Origin: JAJEFO01 sp965209045
GTDB taxonomy: Bacteria; Pseudomonadota; Alphaproteobacteria; Rhodobacterales; Rhodobacteraceae
Direction: 5' to 3'
Length of the DNA: 64,000 nucleotides
Assembly: GCA_965209045.1 (NCBI GenBank)
Contig: CBDBPW010000003.1
Coordinates: 1,798,001 to 1,862,000 of the forward strand
Under the pieces are notes generated by a model. It saw nothing but the letters and a program-made list of their open reading frames with translations. It was not told where the DNA came from and searched no databases. The translations under genes and the position numbers were made by a program. This document shows, one piece after another, positions 9,829-19,170 of this stretch. Numbering within the stretch: position 1 is the first letter of the stretch; each line of letters begins with the position of its first letter.

Positions 9829-10249
9829 GTGCGGGACCGCCGCTACGGATAGGCCTGCCTGTTCTCCGCGGCCTGACCGGAGACCGGGAACGCGGTCACG
9901 CATGCCTGCGCCAAGGCCAACACCAAAAAGATGAACTGCCATCTCCGAGATCGGAGGGCGGGTTCCTCCGGGCAAGCATGCTCTCGTCGTCATCGACGGA
10001 GCGGGCTGGCACGGGTCCGGGGGACTGGCGATTCCCGCCAATGTCTTCCTGATCCGGCTGCCGCCCCGCAGTCCGGAGCAGAACCCCTTCGAGACACTGT
10101 TCCCGGTCCTGAAGCATCGCCGCTTCTCCAACCGCGTGTTCGAAAGCGCCGAGCATGTCAGGGAGACGGTCGAAGACGTGTGGAACGGGTTCACCCGCAA
10201 GACAGGAGAGTTCATGCGGGTCACCGCAAGAGCGTGGGCCCTGCTGTGA
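9829..10249 (+). pseudogene. IS630-family transposase remnant
   Basis: The C-terminal half of an IS630-type DDE transposase is readable in two frames. The first frame has in-frame stops TAG at 9850 and TGA at 9874, and then the family-typical AKANTKKMNCHL segment. A frameshift near 9945 leads to the second frame (from about 9935), with EIGGRVPPGKHALVVIDGAGWH and LPPRSPEQNPFETLFPVLK, which holds the conserved P-x-LNP-like region. It ends at a TGA at 10247-10249. The N-terminal half is not visible. This is a dead element lying 170 bases before the sugar ABC operon. Confidence 0.8.
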
Positions 10250-10309
10250 AGTGCTGGCTCGTTTCCATCCGTGGTTGGAAACTCTTATTTTTCATTTATG
10301 TCAGCATCT

Positions 10310-10339
10310 TATAATATTTTTTGCATACGTTTGCAAAAA
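10310..10339 (+). promoter_or_regulatory. Promoter -10 box and LacI-type operator of the sugar ABC operon
   Basis: An AT-rich stretch unusual for this region contains a perfect TATAAT at 10310-10315. Directly downstream, 10318-10339 is a 22-base inverted repeat with arms TTTTTGCA and TGCAAAAA around TACGTT, having the central CG usual for LacI/GalR-family operators. It lies about 80 bases before the ATPase start. An operator over or just after the -10 box implies repression without inducer. No clear -35 box is seen at standard spacing, and no LacI-type gene is in the window. Confidence 0.7.
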
Positions 10340-10420
10340 TAGCTTGCCGAATCGCCAACCCTGAGTCTACCGTAAGAAATCTGCTGCGGTTCTGCCCGCA
10401 ACCACTGTGGGAGGGAGAGC

Positions 10421-11470
10421 ATGGCCGAAATCGTCTTGAGCAACATCACCAAACGGTGGGGCAGCTTCGTCGGCGTGCATGATTTTGACCTGACAATTGC
10501 AGATCGCGAGTTTCTCGTTCTTCTCGGCCCCTCGGGCTGCGGCAAGACGACAACGATGCGCATGGTCGCGGGGCTCGAGGACCCGTCGTCGGGCGAAATC
10601 TCGATTGACGGCCGTGTCGTCAATGACCTTGAGCCGAAAGACCGCGACGTTGCCATGGTGTTCCAGTCCTACGCGCTCTACCCCAACATGAACGTCTACG
10701 AGAACATCCGCTTTCCTCTGAAGGTCCGCGGTGTCGACCCCGCTACGCATGATGAAAGGGTGCGCCGCGCCTCTGCCATGGTGGAGCTGGATGACTTCCT
10801 GCACCGCAGGCCGGCGGAACTGTCGGGCGGCCAGCGGCAGCGTGTCGCGCTCGCCCGGGCGATCGTGCGGGAACCCAACGTCTTCCTGATGGACGAACCG
10901 CTCTCGAACCTTGACGCCAAGCTCCGGGTCTCCACTCGGGCCCAGATCAAGAACCTGAGCCACGAGCTGGCCGTGACAACGGTTTACGTGACCCACGACC
11001 AGATCGAAGCCATGACGCTCGCCGACCGCGTTGTGGTCATGAAGCAGGGTGTCGTGCAGCAGGTTGGCACCCCGACCGAGATTTACGACGAACCCGCCAA
11101 CGCATTCGTGGCGAGCTTCATCGGCAACCCGGCCATGAACCTTGTTGATGGCGAGATGGCCGGCGGTTCCTTCAAGGCCGAAAACACGTTGATCGAAGGC
11201 CTTTCGGCGCCGGAAGGCCCGCTGACCCTTGGCTTCCGCGCCGAGGATGCAGGGGTGGTCTCCGAGGGCGGCCAGATCAACGCCCCGATCTACACGATGG
11301 AGCTCCTGGGAGACGCAACCATGGTTTCCGTCCGTATCGGCGGCTCTCTGGTATCCGTGAAGGCCGACAAGAACTATCGCGCCGAAATCGACGACACGGT
11401 TTCGATCCGCATCTCGACAGATCATTGCCACCTCTTCGATGCGAAGACGGGAGAGCGTGTCGGGGACTGA
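10421..11470 (+). CDS. Carbohydrate ABC transporter ATP-binding protein (UgpC/MalK family)
   Basis: 349 residues. The nucleotide-binding domain has Walker A GPSGCGKTT, Q-loop VFQSYALYP, signature LSGGQRQRVALARAI and Walker B VFLMDEPLSNLD, then the H-loop in VYVTHDQIEAM. The C-terminal third is the TOBE/regulatory domain characteristic of MalK and UgpC. It energises import through the two permeases encoded downstream. GGAGGG precedes the ATG. It is the first gene of the operon ATPase, binding protein, permease, permease, SnoaL-like protein, controlled from the promoter at 10310-10339. The sugar is unknown. Confidence 0.95.
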   Translation: MAEIVLSNITKRWGSFVGVHDFDLTIADREFLVLLGPSGCGKTTTMRMVAGLEDPSSGEISIDGRVVNDLEPKDRDVAMVFQSYALYPNMNVYENIRFPLKVRGVDPATHDERVRRASAMVELDDFLHRRPAELSGGQRQRVALARAIVREPNVFLMDEPLSNLDAKLRVSTRAQIKNLSHELAVTTVYVTHDQIEAMTLADRVVVMKQGVVQQVGTPTEIYDEPANAFVASFIGNPAMNLVDGEMAGGSFKAENTLIEGLSAPEGPLTLGFRAEDAGVVSEGGQINAPIYTMELLGDATMVSVRIGGSLVSVKADKNYRAEIDDTVSIRISTDHCHLFDAKTGERVGD

Positions 11471-11566
11471 CCTCGAGCCATGACCCCGGTCCGGCAAGGG
11501 CCGTGGTTCACCGAGCGGTGCGCGGTTGCAAGGCGCACCGAACCAACAGAAACCAAGGAGAGTACA

Positions 11567-12811
11567 ATGTTTCTGAAGAAAGCAGCCCTCGCGGGCGCCG
11601 TAGCTGGCCTCATGGGTTCGGCAGCATTCGCGGCAGACTGTGGTCCGTCCGGCAAATCGGTCCGGATCCTCGGCTCCGACTTCCCGGCCATTCAGGCCGT
11701 TGCTGGCGCCGCCGAAGCCAATTGCGCGGCAAATGCCGGCGAGTTCACCATCAACCTTCGCGACAACACGCGTGACATGATGAACCAGGCCCTGACCCCG
11801 AACCCGGCAGAGTACACCTCGGTCATCGTCGCCAATTCGACCCTGACCCAGCTGATGAACGACGGCCTGGTCCGCCCGCTGGACGAATATGTTGCAAAAT
11901 ACGGCCAGCACCTGAAGCCGTCGCAGCTGATCACCATCGGCGGCAATGTCATGGCCGTGGCCTTCATGGCGAACTCGCAGCACCTGTATTCGCGCACCGA
12001 CGTCCTCGAGCAGGCCGGTGTCGAAGGGATCCCGGCAACTGTTGAAGAAGTCGTTGCAGCGGCCGAGAAAATCCGCGCTGCAGGCATCATGGAACATCCG
12101 ATCGTGATGAACATGAAGGTTGGCTGGAACGTCGGCGAAATTTTCAACCTGTTCTTCTTCGCCAACGGCGGTGAGCTGTTCAAGCCGGGTTCGGCCGAGC
12201 CGAACGTAAACTCGCCCGAAGGCATTGCCGCTTTGGGGACGATCAAGTCGCTGCTCGAGTACGCACACCCGGATCACTTGAGCCATGCCTCGAATGAAAC
12301 CCAGGGTCTGTGGGAAGCCGGCAAGGCGGCCTTGGCCATCATGTGGGGGTCGCGCGGTGGTGCGGTTCTTGACGACGAAGGTTCGAGCGACGAAGTCACG
12401 TCAAACACCGTCTTGTCTGCGGCACCGACGGCAGGCGGCGGATCGACGCCGGCCGCGACCCTGTGGTGGGATGGCGTGACCGTCGCCAAGAACATTCCGG
12501 ATGAAGACGCGGAAGCCACCTTCGCGGCTCTGGTCAGCGGCCTGACCTCTGATCTGATGGAAGAGCACAACGACAAAGCCATCTGGCTGATCGAGGGCTT
12601 CCAAGCCGGCCCGGCAGCAGCAGGTGTTGCGGCAACTGCAGCAGCTGGTGCCAAGCCTTACCCGATGATCCCGTTCATCAACCTGATGCACAACGCACTG
12701 GGTTCCGAACTGGTGGACTTCTACAAGGGTGACGAGAGCGCGGAAGACGCTCTGGCTGACGTTGAAGCGGCCTACCGGACCTCTGCGAAGGAAGCGGGCT
12801 TCCTGCAGTAG
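11567..12811 (+). CDS. Extracellular solute-binding protein of a sugar ABC importer (family 1)
   Basis: 414 residues from the ATG at 11567, preceded by AAGGAG. Residues 1-22 form a Sec signal peptide ending AAFAAD, giving a periplasmic protein. The mature part resembles family 1 carbohydrate-binding proteins, with TLTQLMNDGLVRPLDEYV and an ALAIMWGSRGG segment late in the domain. It should capture the sugar for the MalF/MalG-type permeases encoded next. A strong hairpin at 12822-12847 follows the stop, which is common after binding-protein genes where it favours higher expression of the binding protein than of the permeases. Confidence 0.92.
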   Translation: MFLKKAALAGAVAGLMGSAAFAADCGPSGKSVRILGSDFPAIQAVAGAAEANCAANAGEFTINLRDNTRDMMNQALTPNPAEYTSVIVANSTLTQLMNDGLVRPLDEYVAKYGQHLKPSQLITIGGNVMAVAFMANSQHLYSRTDVLEQAGVEGIPATVEEVVAAAEKIRAAGIMEHPIVMNMKVGWNVGEIFNLFFFANGGELFKPGSAEPNVNSPEGIAALGTIKSLLEYAHPDHLSHASNETQGLWEAGKAALAIMWGSRGGAVLDDEGSSDEVTSNTVLSAAPTAGGGSTPAATLWWDGVTVAKNIPDEDAEATFAALVSGLTSDLMEEHNDKAIWLIEGFQAGPAAAGVAATAAAGAKPYPMIPFINLMHNALGSELVDFYKGDESAEDALADVEAAYRTSAKEAGFLQ

Positions 12812-12821
12812 CCTCTCCGCT

Positions 12822-12847
12822 GAAGGGGGCCCTCGGGGGCCCTCTTC
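12822..12847 (+). terminator. Intra-operon hairpin after the binding-protein gene
   Basis: An 11-base-pair stem (GAAGGGGGCCC with GGGCCCTCTTC, one G-T wobble) around a TCGG tetraloop lies 11 bases after the stop codon. There is no T-run after it, so it more likely stabilises or attenuates the transcript than terminates it fully. The permease gene starts 33 bases later. Confidence 0.65.
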
Positions 12848-12879
12848 AATCCATTGGATTTCACGACGGGGCACATGCG

Positions 12880-13911
12880 ATGAAACACCGTACGTTCTTT
12901 TGGTTCATCCTGCCGACACTCTCGGCGATGATACTCTTTATCGCCCTGCCCATCGTCTCAGTCTTCATCCAGTCGCTGTTTGTGCAGCACGAACAGGTCC
13001 TGGTTGTCTCGGAAAGCTGCGGCCCCTTCGGCTGTGTTGAGGAAACCCAGGTCGATACGGACGCGACTGCCAGGCTGCGCGAAGAACAGCCGCTTGGCCA
13101 ATTCAACGGCCTGGCCACCTATTTTGACCGCTCCCACCTGGCGTCCGCAGAGATCGCCGAGGTCTGGCGCACATCAACCGGACTGTCATCCTTCATTGAC
13201 GGCATAATGGACCTGAAGTTCTACAAGGCCCTGGTCTTCACGCTGACCTACACCTTTGTTGTGACGCCGCTGGTCCTGATTTTCGGACTGGCCGTTGCCG
13301 TCGGCGTAAACAACCTGCCCAAGGCGTTCCGTGGCGTGGCGATTTTCATCTCGCTCTTGCCTTTCCTTGTCGCGACGATCGTCGGCTCGATGATCCTTTC
13401 CTGGATGGTCGATGGTGAAGGCATCATCGGCGCGACGCTTCAGAACATCTTCAACGACCCGTCTCTCAGCATCAAGGCCTCGACGCCGCTCATGTGGATC
13501 ATGCTGATGGTCTACGGGGTCTGGCACACCCTGCCTTTCGCCTTCATCACGTTTTACGCCGGGCTGCAAACGGTGCCCCAGGACACGTTGGAGGCTGCCC
13601 GTGTGGATGGAGCCAACAAGTGGCAGACGATGATCAGCGTCGTGGTTCCACACCTGATGCCGCTCGTGTCCTTCGTCACGCTGATGCTTCTGATGGACAA
13701 TTTCCGGGTGTTCGAACCGTTGGTCAGTTTCCAGGCGGAGGCCCACGCCCAGTCACTGAGCACCTTCATCGTCAGCGACCTTCGTGAAGCCGGCAATCCG
13801 CTCTACGCCTCCGCCAGCGCAACCTCGATGCTGACGATCCTCGGCGTCGTGATCCTGCTGACACCCGTGCTGATCCGCACCTGGCGCGATTTCAACGCCA
13901 AGGTACATTGA
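12880..13911 (+). CDS. Sugar ABC transporter permease (MalF/UgpA type)
   Basis: 343 residues with a first membrane helix near residues 8-30, then a periplasmic loop of about 80 residues that includes a CGPFGC cysteine pair, then five further helices. The cytoplasmic EAA loop that docks on the ATPase reads EAARVDGANKWQTM. Members carry sugars across the inner membrane as a heterodimer with the next gene product. The long first loop with two closely spaced cysteines is unusual for UgpA-like proteins and may hold a disulfide. It begins 68 bases after the binding-protein stop, beyond a hairpin. Confidence 0.92.
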   Translation: MKHRTFFWFILPTLSAMILFIALPIVSVFIQSLFVQHEQVLVVSESCGPFGCVEETQVDTDATARLREEQPLGQFNGLATYFDRSHLASAEIAEVWRTSTGLSSFIDGIMDLKFYKALVFTLTYTFVVTPLVLIFGLAVAVGVNNLPKAFRGVAIFISLLPFLVATIVGSMILSWMVDGEGIIGATLQNIFNDPSLSIKASTPLMWIMLMVYGVWHTLPFAFITFYAGLQTVPQDTLEAARVDGANKWQTMISVVVPHLMPLVSFVTLMLLMDNFRVFEPLVSFQAEAHAQSLSTFIVSDLREAGNPLYASASATSMLTILGVVILLTPVLIRTWRDFNAKVH

Positions 13912-13924
13912 GGAGACGACAATC

Positions 13925-14806
13925 ATGGCGACGAAGGCAGAATCCCGTCTCACAACGCTAAGAGTTGTTTCCTATGCGCTCGTGATCACCTGGCTGATCA
14001 TCGCGGCCTTTCCCTTCCTTTGGACGGTATGGGGCAGTTTCAAGGTGCAGGGCGACTTCTTCTCGAAAGCGGACTGGACCAACGCCATCTACGGCATCTT
14101 GACGACCCGTGAAACCGGTGGCGCCTTTACGCTCAACGGATATTTCGGCGCGTGGATCCAGGAGGAGTTCTGGAGAAACGTATTCAACACCTTGGTCATC
14201 GTTTTCTTCACCGTCTGCATTTCGCTCACCTTCGGAACGCTCGGCGGGTACGCGCTGGCCCGCTCCGGCTTCCGCTATGCATTCTGGGTCCTGATGGCAG
14301 CTCTCGCGTTTCGCGCAATGCCGCACATCACGCTGGTTTCGGGTTACATGCTGCCGTTCTTCGAGTGGAACATCTGGGGACTGAAGGCAACAACCGTCAT
14401 CGTGCTTGTTGCGATCAACCAGCCCTTCACGCTCTGGATGCTGCACTCGTTCTTCCTGAACATCCCGAAAGACATGGACGAAAGCGCCATGGTCGACGGC
14501 TGCACCCGGTTCCAGGCTTTCTGGAACGTCATCGTGCCCGTCATGTGGCCAGGGGTGATTACCACGGGCCTCTTCAGCTTCCTGCTTGCCTACAATGACT
14601 ATGCTGTCACCTCGATGCTGCTGAGCAAGCCGAACGAGACGATGGTCCCGGCGGTCGCCAGCTTCCTCGGTTCGGTTCAGGTGCAGGGCAACATCATGTT
14701 CGCGGTCGCAGCCGTTGTCTCGGCCACAGCACCGCTCTTCGTGCTGATCCTGTTCTTCCAGCGGCAGATCGTAAGCGGGCTGACGGCGGGCGCGGTCAAG
14801 GGTTGA
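13925..14806 (+). CDS. Sugar ABC transporter permease (MalG/UgpE type)
   Basis: 293 residues, six predicted membrane helices starting with ALVITWLIIAAFPFLWTVW. The EAA-type loop reads DESAMVDGCTRFQAF. It pairs with the preceding permease to form the channel of the importer. It starts 13 bases after that gene, with GGAGACGAC upstream of the ATG, so it is in the same operon. The substrate is unknown. Confidence 0.92.
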   Translation: MATKAESRLTTLRVVSYALVITWLIIAAFPFLWTVWGSFKVQGDFFSKADWTNAIYGILTTRETGGAFTLNGYFGAWIQEEFWRNVFNTLVIVFFTVCISLTFGTLGGYALARSGFRYAFWVLMAALAFRAMPHITLVSGYMLPFFEWNIWGLKATTVIVLVAINQPFTLWMLHSFFLNIPKDMDESAMVDGCTRFQAFWNVIVPVMWPGVITTGLFSFLLAYNDYAVTSMLLSKPNETMVPAVASFLGSVQVQGNIMFAVAAVVSATAPLFVLILFFQRQIVSGLTAGAVKG

Positions 14807-14867
14807 CCCCCCCTGCTGACAACGCGCGGCGCAGTCCCCAGCCCGGGATCCTGGGAGAGCAGGTTCC

Positions 14868-15920
14868 ATGACCAGCGTTCACGAGTTGAACCGCGCCGCC
14901 CTCGATTCGCTGCGCGCGGCCCAGCATGACTGGGGCGAGGCGACATTGCGCCGGGCGCTCGACGAGGTCCTTGCCCCTGAAGCGGCGTGTCACCTCGGCC
15001 ACCCGTTCGGGGACATGACGGGGCCGGAGGAGCTTCATGACCGGGCCCTGTCATTGCTCAAGTCCGCATGGCCCGACGTCGAGAGGCGTGACTGGATCGT
15101 GATGGCGGGCAACGACGATCACGGGCATGACTGGGTCGGCTGCGGCGGCCACTTCATGGGCACGTTCCTGGCGCCGTTTCTCGACATCCCGCCGACTGGC
15201 CACCTGGCGCACATGCGCTTTCACGAATTCTACCGGTTCGAGTCCGGCCGGGTCGTCGAATGCCAAGCGCTTTGGGATGTTCCCGAAGTCATGATGCAGG
15301 CGAATGCATGGCCGATGGCACCATCCCTCGGTCGCGAATTCTGCATTCCCGGCCCGGCATCAGGCGACGGACTGTTCCGGCCGCAGAGAGACGACGTGAC
15401 GAGCAGGGCCAGCAAGGCAACTGTCGTGGACATGCTGCAGCACATGAAGCGCCACCCGTCGCAGGGTGGCCCCGAGGTCATGGAGATGCCACGCTTCTGG
15501 GACGCGCGCTTGAACTGGTACGGTCCTGCAGGAATTGGCACCGGCCGGGGAATCGAAGGATTCCGCAACTGGCACCAGATCCCGTTCCTGAAGGCCATGC
15601 CGGACCGGGGATCCAAGGCGGACCAGGTCACGTACCATTTCTTCGGCGACAACAACTACTGCGCCGTGACCGGATGGCCCAACATGATCCAGACGCTGAC
15701 GCATGACGGCTGGCTGGGCATCGCGCCGTCGGGCAAGGAGATCACGATGCGCTCGCTGGACTTCTGGCGCATCGAGAACGGAAAGATCCGCGAGAACTGG
15801 GTGATGGTGGACATCCTCGACACCTATCGACAGCTTGGCGTCGACGTGCTTGCCAGGCTCCGGGAGTTCAACAAGGCTCGCAATCTTGGGCGCATCGAAC
15901 CAGGCGGCGGACATCCATAG
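14868..15920 (+). CDS. Double SnoaL-like (NTF2-fold) protein
   Basis: 350 residues containing two SnoaL/polyketide-cyclase-like halves. The first (about 1-160) has HMRFHEFYRFESGRVVECQ and the second (about 190-335) has SGKEITMRSLDFWRIENGKIRENW, each ending with the usual G+I/V-E strand. Single-domain relatives are isomerases, cyclases or hydrolases of small ring compounds, or binding proteins of unknown role. It lies 61 bases after the last permease gene on the same strand, so it probably acts on the imported compound or on a product of it. The exact reaction cannot be told from sequence. Confidence 0.75.
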   Translation: MTSVHELNRAALDSLRAAQHDWGEATLRRALDEVLAPEAACHLGHPFGDMTGPEELHDRALSLLKSAWPDVERRDWIVMAGNDDHGHDWVGCGGHFMGTFLAPFLDIPPTGHLAHMRFHEFYRFESGRVVECQALWDVPEVMMQANAWPMAPSLGREFCIPGPASGDGLFRPQRDDVTSRASKATVVDMLQHMKRHPSQGGPEVMEMPRFWDARLNWYGPAGIGTGRGIEGFRNWHQIPFLKAMPDRGSKADQVTYHFFGDNNYCAVTGWPNMIQTLTHDGWLGIAPSGKEITMRSLDFWRIENGKIRENWVMVDILDTYRQLGVDVLARLREFNKARNLGRIEPGGGHP

Positions 15921-16099
15921 ACCCGCCGCGAGCGCTCCTCAAGCAAGCGCCGTCGCATGCAACCGAACTGTCTCCTTCGGAAAGGCATCCACGCAGTTCG
16001 AAGCACCTCTTGACATTGGCCGTTCAGCGTCATCGTCCAAGTTGCTTCATGACAACCAGAACCGATGCGGATGTCGCGAATCCAGGCGATTCAGGCTGC

Positions 16100-18319
16100 T
16101 CAGGTGCCGGCATCTCCTGACCGTGTCGTCGGCAGGCTTCCGTCAGCCGCCTTGCCGGAAAGCCAGTCATGCAGCTTTGACCACCTCCGCCGTGCCGAGG
16201 CGTTCCTGACGGCCATTGCGACCGCCTTCTTCTGTCCAACCAGGACGACGAGCCTCTTTCCGCGGGTGACACCGGTATAGATCAGGTTGCGCTGCAGCAT
16301 CATGTAGTGCTGCATCATGACCGGAATGACGACGGCCGGGTATTCCGACCCCTGGCTCTTGTGAATCGTTGCCGCGTAGGCCGGCACCAGCGCATCGAGT
16401 TCCCCGAATCCAATCTTGACGGACCGGCCATCGAATTCCACGGCTATCTCGCTCTCGTCCAGATCGACAGACGTGATCATTCCAATGTCGCCGTTGAAGA
16501 TGTCCTTGTCGTAGTCGTTCGCGATCTGCATGACCTTGTCGCCAATCCCGAAGGTCCTGCCAAAGCGCTCGACCTTGGGGTCTCCGGGCGGGTTCAGGAC
16601 GGACTGCAACTCGATGTTCAGCGAGTTCGCGCCCACGCCGCCCCGGTTCATCGGGCAAAGCACCTGGATGTCCCTGATCGGATCCATTCCGAACCGTTTC
16701 GGAATTCGGTTCCTGACGAGCTCTGTGATGCGAAGGACGGCCTGTTCCGGATTCTCGGCCGGCACGAAATGGAAATCGGCATCGCCATCCGTCGTGGAAA
16801 GGTCGGGCACGCGCCCGTCGTTGATCCTGTGGGCGCTCTTGACGATCTTGCTTTGTGCCGCCTGTCGAAACACTTCCGTAAGCCGCACAACCGGGACGGC
16901 CCCGGAATCGATGATGTCGGCAAGCACCTGGCCGGGTCCCACGGAGGGCAACTGGTCGATGTCGCCCACGACATGAAGGGCTGCCGTGCTCGGCAAGGCC
17001 CTGAGCAACGACTGCATCAGGGGCACGTCCACCATCGAGGCCTCGTCCACGACGAGCAGGTCGCAGTCAAGCGGGTTGTCCTCGTTTCGCTTGAAGCCGA
17101 ATTTCATGGGGTCGAATTCCAGGGTCCGGTGGATCGTCTTTGCGTCCATCCCCGTTGCCTCGGTCATGCGCTTGGCGGCGCGTCCTGTCGGTGCACACAG
17201 CATCAGCTTCATCCCCTTCGCCGCCAGAATGCGCAGGATGGAGTTCACGATGGTCGTCTTCCCGACGCCGGGACCGCCGGTGATGATCAGCATCTTGGAT
17301 GTCAGCGCTAGCCGGATTGCCTCGGCCTGGCTGGACGCAAGTGTCAGCCCGGTCCTCCCCTCGATCCAGGGCAGGGCCCGGTCCGCATCGATTGGAGGCC
17401 ATGGCAGGGCACCTGAAATGATCCGGCGCACGTGGCTCGCGATGCCGCGTTCCGCCTGGTGGAGGCCCGCCAGAAAGATGCAGACCGTGTCACCGACCGT
17501 GTCGGCCGTGACGTTGCCTTCACCGAGCTCCAGTGCCATCGCCGTCTCGACAAGGGGACCGGGCACGTCCAGCAACTCCCCTGCCAGGGAATGCAGTTCG
17601 CCCTTGGGCAGGCCGCAGTGCCCGTTGCCCATTGCTTCGCTCAACGCGAAGGCGATTCCTGCACGCACCCGGATCATGGCGGTCTTTTCAATGCCGATCT
17701 TCTCTGCGATCGTGTCCGCCGTACGGAACCCGATGCCACGGATATCCTTCGCCAGCCGATAGGGATTCTCGCTCAGCACCTGCACGGCATCGGCACCGTA
17801 GGTCATGTAGATCCTGACGGCCCGCGCGGTGCCGACGCCGTGCTGGTGGAGAAAGACCATGATTTCCCTGACGATCTTTTGGTCCGACCAGCTTGCGGTG
17901 ATCTTGTCCGCACGAATGGGCCCGATCCCTTCCACCTCTCGCAGGCGCTCGGGATTCGCCTCGATGATGTCAAAGACGTCCTTGCCAAAGTGCCTGACGA
18001 GCCGTTCTGCGTAGACCGGACCGATCCCCCGGATCATTCCGGAGCCAAGATACTTCTGGATGCCTTCGAGCGTCGTCGGCGCAGACGCCTTCAGGAAGCG
18101 CGCCTTGAACTGAAGACCGTAGGTCCGGTCGTTGTTCCAGGAACCCGACGCCGTGACCCATTCACCGGCGGAAATCATCGCCGCACTGCCCACCACGGTG
18201 ACGGCGTCGCGGTGGCCGCGCGCCTTTACGCGCAAGACGCAGAATCCGCTCTCGGAGGAATGGAATGCGACACGTTCGACGAGCCCGGAAAGAACCTCCG
18301 CTTGCGCAGTGTCATCCAT
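16100..18319 (-). CDS. recD2: RecD2-type ATP-dependent DNA helicase
   Basis: 739 residues. The order is an N-terminal OB-like domain, helix-hairpin-helix repeats (GIGPVYAERLVRHFG, VEGIGPIRADKI, IRGIGFRTADTIAEKIG), then an SF1B helicase core with Walker A GGPGVGKTT near residue 347, Walker B LLVVDEASMVD, DQLPSVGPGQVL, and a C-terminal UvrD-like part with YAATIHKSQGSEYPAVV and IYTGVTRGKR. RecD2 is a 5'-3' helicase acting alone, not in a RecBCD complex; no recB or recC gene is nearby. RecD2 occurs in only part of the alphaproteobacteria. The gene is convergent with the sugar ABC operon. Confidence 0.93.
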   Translation of the reverse strand: MDDTAQAEVLSGLVERVAFHSSESGFCVLRVKARGHRDAVTVVGSAAMISAGEWVTASGSWNNDRTYGLQFKARFLKASAPTTLEGIQKYLGSGMIRGIGPVYAERLVRHFGKDVFDIIEANPERLREVEGIGPIRADKITASWSDQKIVREIMVFLHQHGVGTARAVRIYMTYGADAVQVLSENPYRLAKDIRGIGFRTADTIAEKIGIEKTAMIRVRAGIAFALSEAMGNGHCGLPKGELHSLAGELLDVPGPLVETAMALELGEGNVTADTVGDTVCIFLAGLHQAERGIASHVRRIISGALPWPPIDADRALPWIEGRTGLTLASSQAEAIRLALTSKMLIITGGPGVGKTTIVNSILRILAAKGMKLMLCAPTGRAAKRMTEATGMDAKTIHRTLEFDPMKFGFKRNEDNPLDCDLLVVDEASMVDVPLMQSLLRALPSTAALHVVGDIDQLPSVGPGQVLADIIDSGAVPVVRLTEVFRQAAQSKIVKSAHRINDGRVPDLSTTDGDADFHFVPAENPEQAVLRITELVRNRIPKRFGMDPIRDIQVLCPMNRGGVGANSLNIELQSVLNPPGDPKVERFGRTFGIGDKVMQIANDYDKDIFNGDIGMITSVDLDESEIAVEFDGRSVKIGFGELDALVPAYAATIHKSQGSEYPAVVIPVMMQHYMMLQRNLIYTGVTRGKRLVVLVGQKKAVAMAVRNASARRRWSKLHDWLSGKAADGSLPTTRSGDAGT

Positions 18320-18893
18320 CAGATGACCACTTCAGACAAGTTCTTGCACTGGGACATCGACGCTTCATGCATGTGTCCTGGCCGCGCCGGCTGGCACCGC
18401 CGCAATTGGCAACAAACGCAATTGTGAGCACGTGGCTCAGGATTGGCCCAATCCATTCTGGTCAACTCTTGAATGCCCGGTCAATGCGGAATGCGGGTCA
18501 CCTCACCTGGCTCCTGATTCACTTCCCGGCGCAAGCACGCCTTGCGAATTAGCTTGAATTGCCAACCGAATCCAGTTTTCAGGAGCACGAATTCCGTCCC
18601 GCGTCAGATCACCGGGAGAATGCGCAACCGCACTGACCGAACAGGAATTGCTGTCGGCAAGTTGTTCGATGTCCTGGAAATGCGAATCCGCGGCGCTCGG
18701 GATCGTCCGGCCCGAGACTGACGGGCGTGCAACACATTCAGTTGGAGCGGCCTTCCCTGTCACTCCACACTTGCCGACCGGAACGATCGCAGTGCCACGC
18801 GACGGCTTCAATCCAAGCGCGTTGCCCAGTCCGGACAGGATCAACGGGATTTCGCGCTTGCCGCACGTTGACCGCTCCGATAGACCCAACGAC
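18320..18893. other. Intergenic spacer upstream of recD2 and of the tRNA gene
   Basis: About 570 bases with no recognisable coding sequence on either strand. It must hold the recD2 promoter (minus) and the tRNA promoter (plus), but I cannot point to convincing boxes. A short perfect inverted repeat, GGATTGG C CCAATCC, lies at 18440-18454, of unknown meaning. Confidence 0.4.
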
Positions 18894-18983
18894 GGAGACG
18901 TGGCCGAGTGGTCGAAGGCGCTCCCCTGCTAAGGGAGTAGACGGGGAACCGTCTCGAGGGTTCGAATCCCTTCGTCTCCGCCA
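18894..18983 (+). tRNA. tRNA-Ser(GCU)
   Basis: A 90-base class II tRNA with encoded CCA. The acceptor stem is GGAGACG pairing with CGTCTCC, the discriminator is G, the anticodon loop CTGCTAA holds anticodon GCT, a long variable arm (TAGACGGGGAACCGTCTCGA) follows, and the T-loop is GTTCGAATC. The long variable arm and G73 are serine identity features. It reads AGC and AGU codons. Confidence 0.97.
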
Positions 18984-18993
18984 CTTGCACCTG

Positions 18994-19027
18994 GAAGACC
19001 CAGAACGAGGTTTTGGCTGGTCTTTTC
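18994..19027 (+). terminator. Probable terminator of the tRNA-Ser gene
   Basis: GAAGACC at 18994-19000 can pair with GGTCTTT at 19019-19025, and the 3' side runs into a T-rich tail (TCTTTTCCTTTTG). It begins 11 bases after the CCA end. The stem is short with a long loop, so this is a moderate call. Confidence 0.5.
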
Positions 19028-19170
19028 CTTTTGTTTCAACGCAGTATGGGTGAGCCATCCGACTTCTGAAGGCTGGCCTTCGCGCAAGAATCGGTCTCTG
19101 CACGCCCCGCGCCACTTGCCGCCCGTCCCTCAGCCAAGGAAGCGCCCTGCCGTGATGCTCGAAGGACGCG

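Noticed and set aside
10367..12286. Open frame of 639 codons on the minus strand opposite the sugar ATPase and binding protein
   Set aside because: It shadows two well-supported genes and has no start context or motif of its own.
18440..18454. Inverted repeat GGATTGG C CCAATCC
   Set aside because: Short, isolated and with no gene near enough to interpret it; it could occur by chance.
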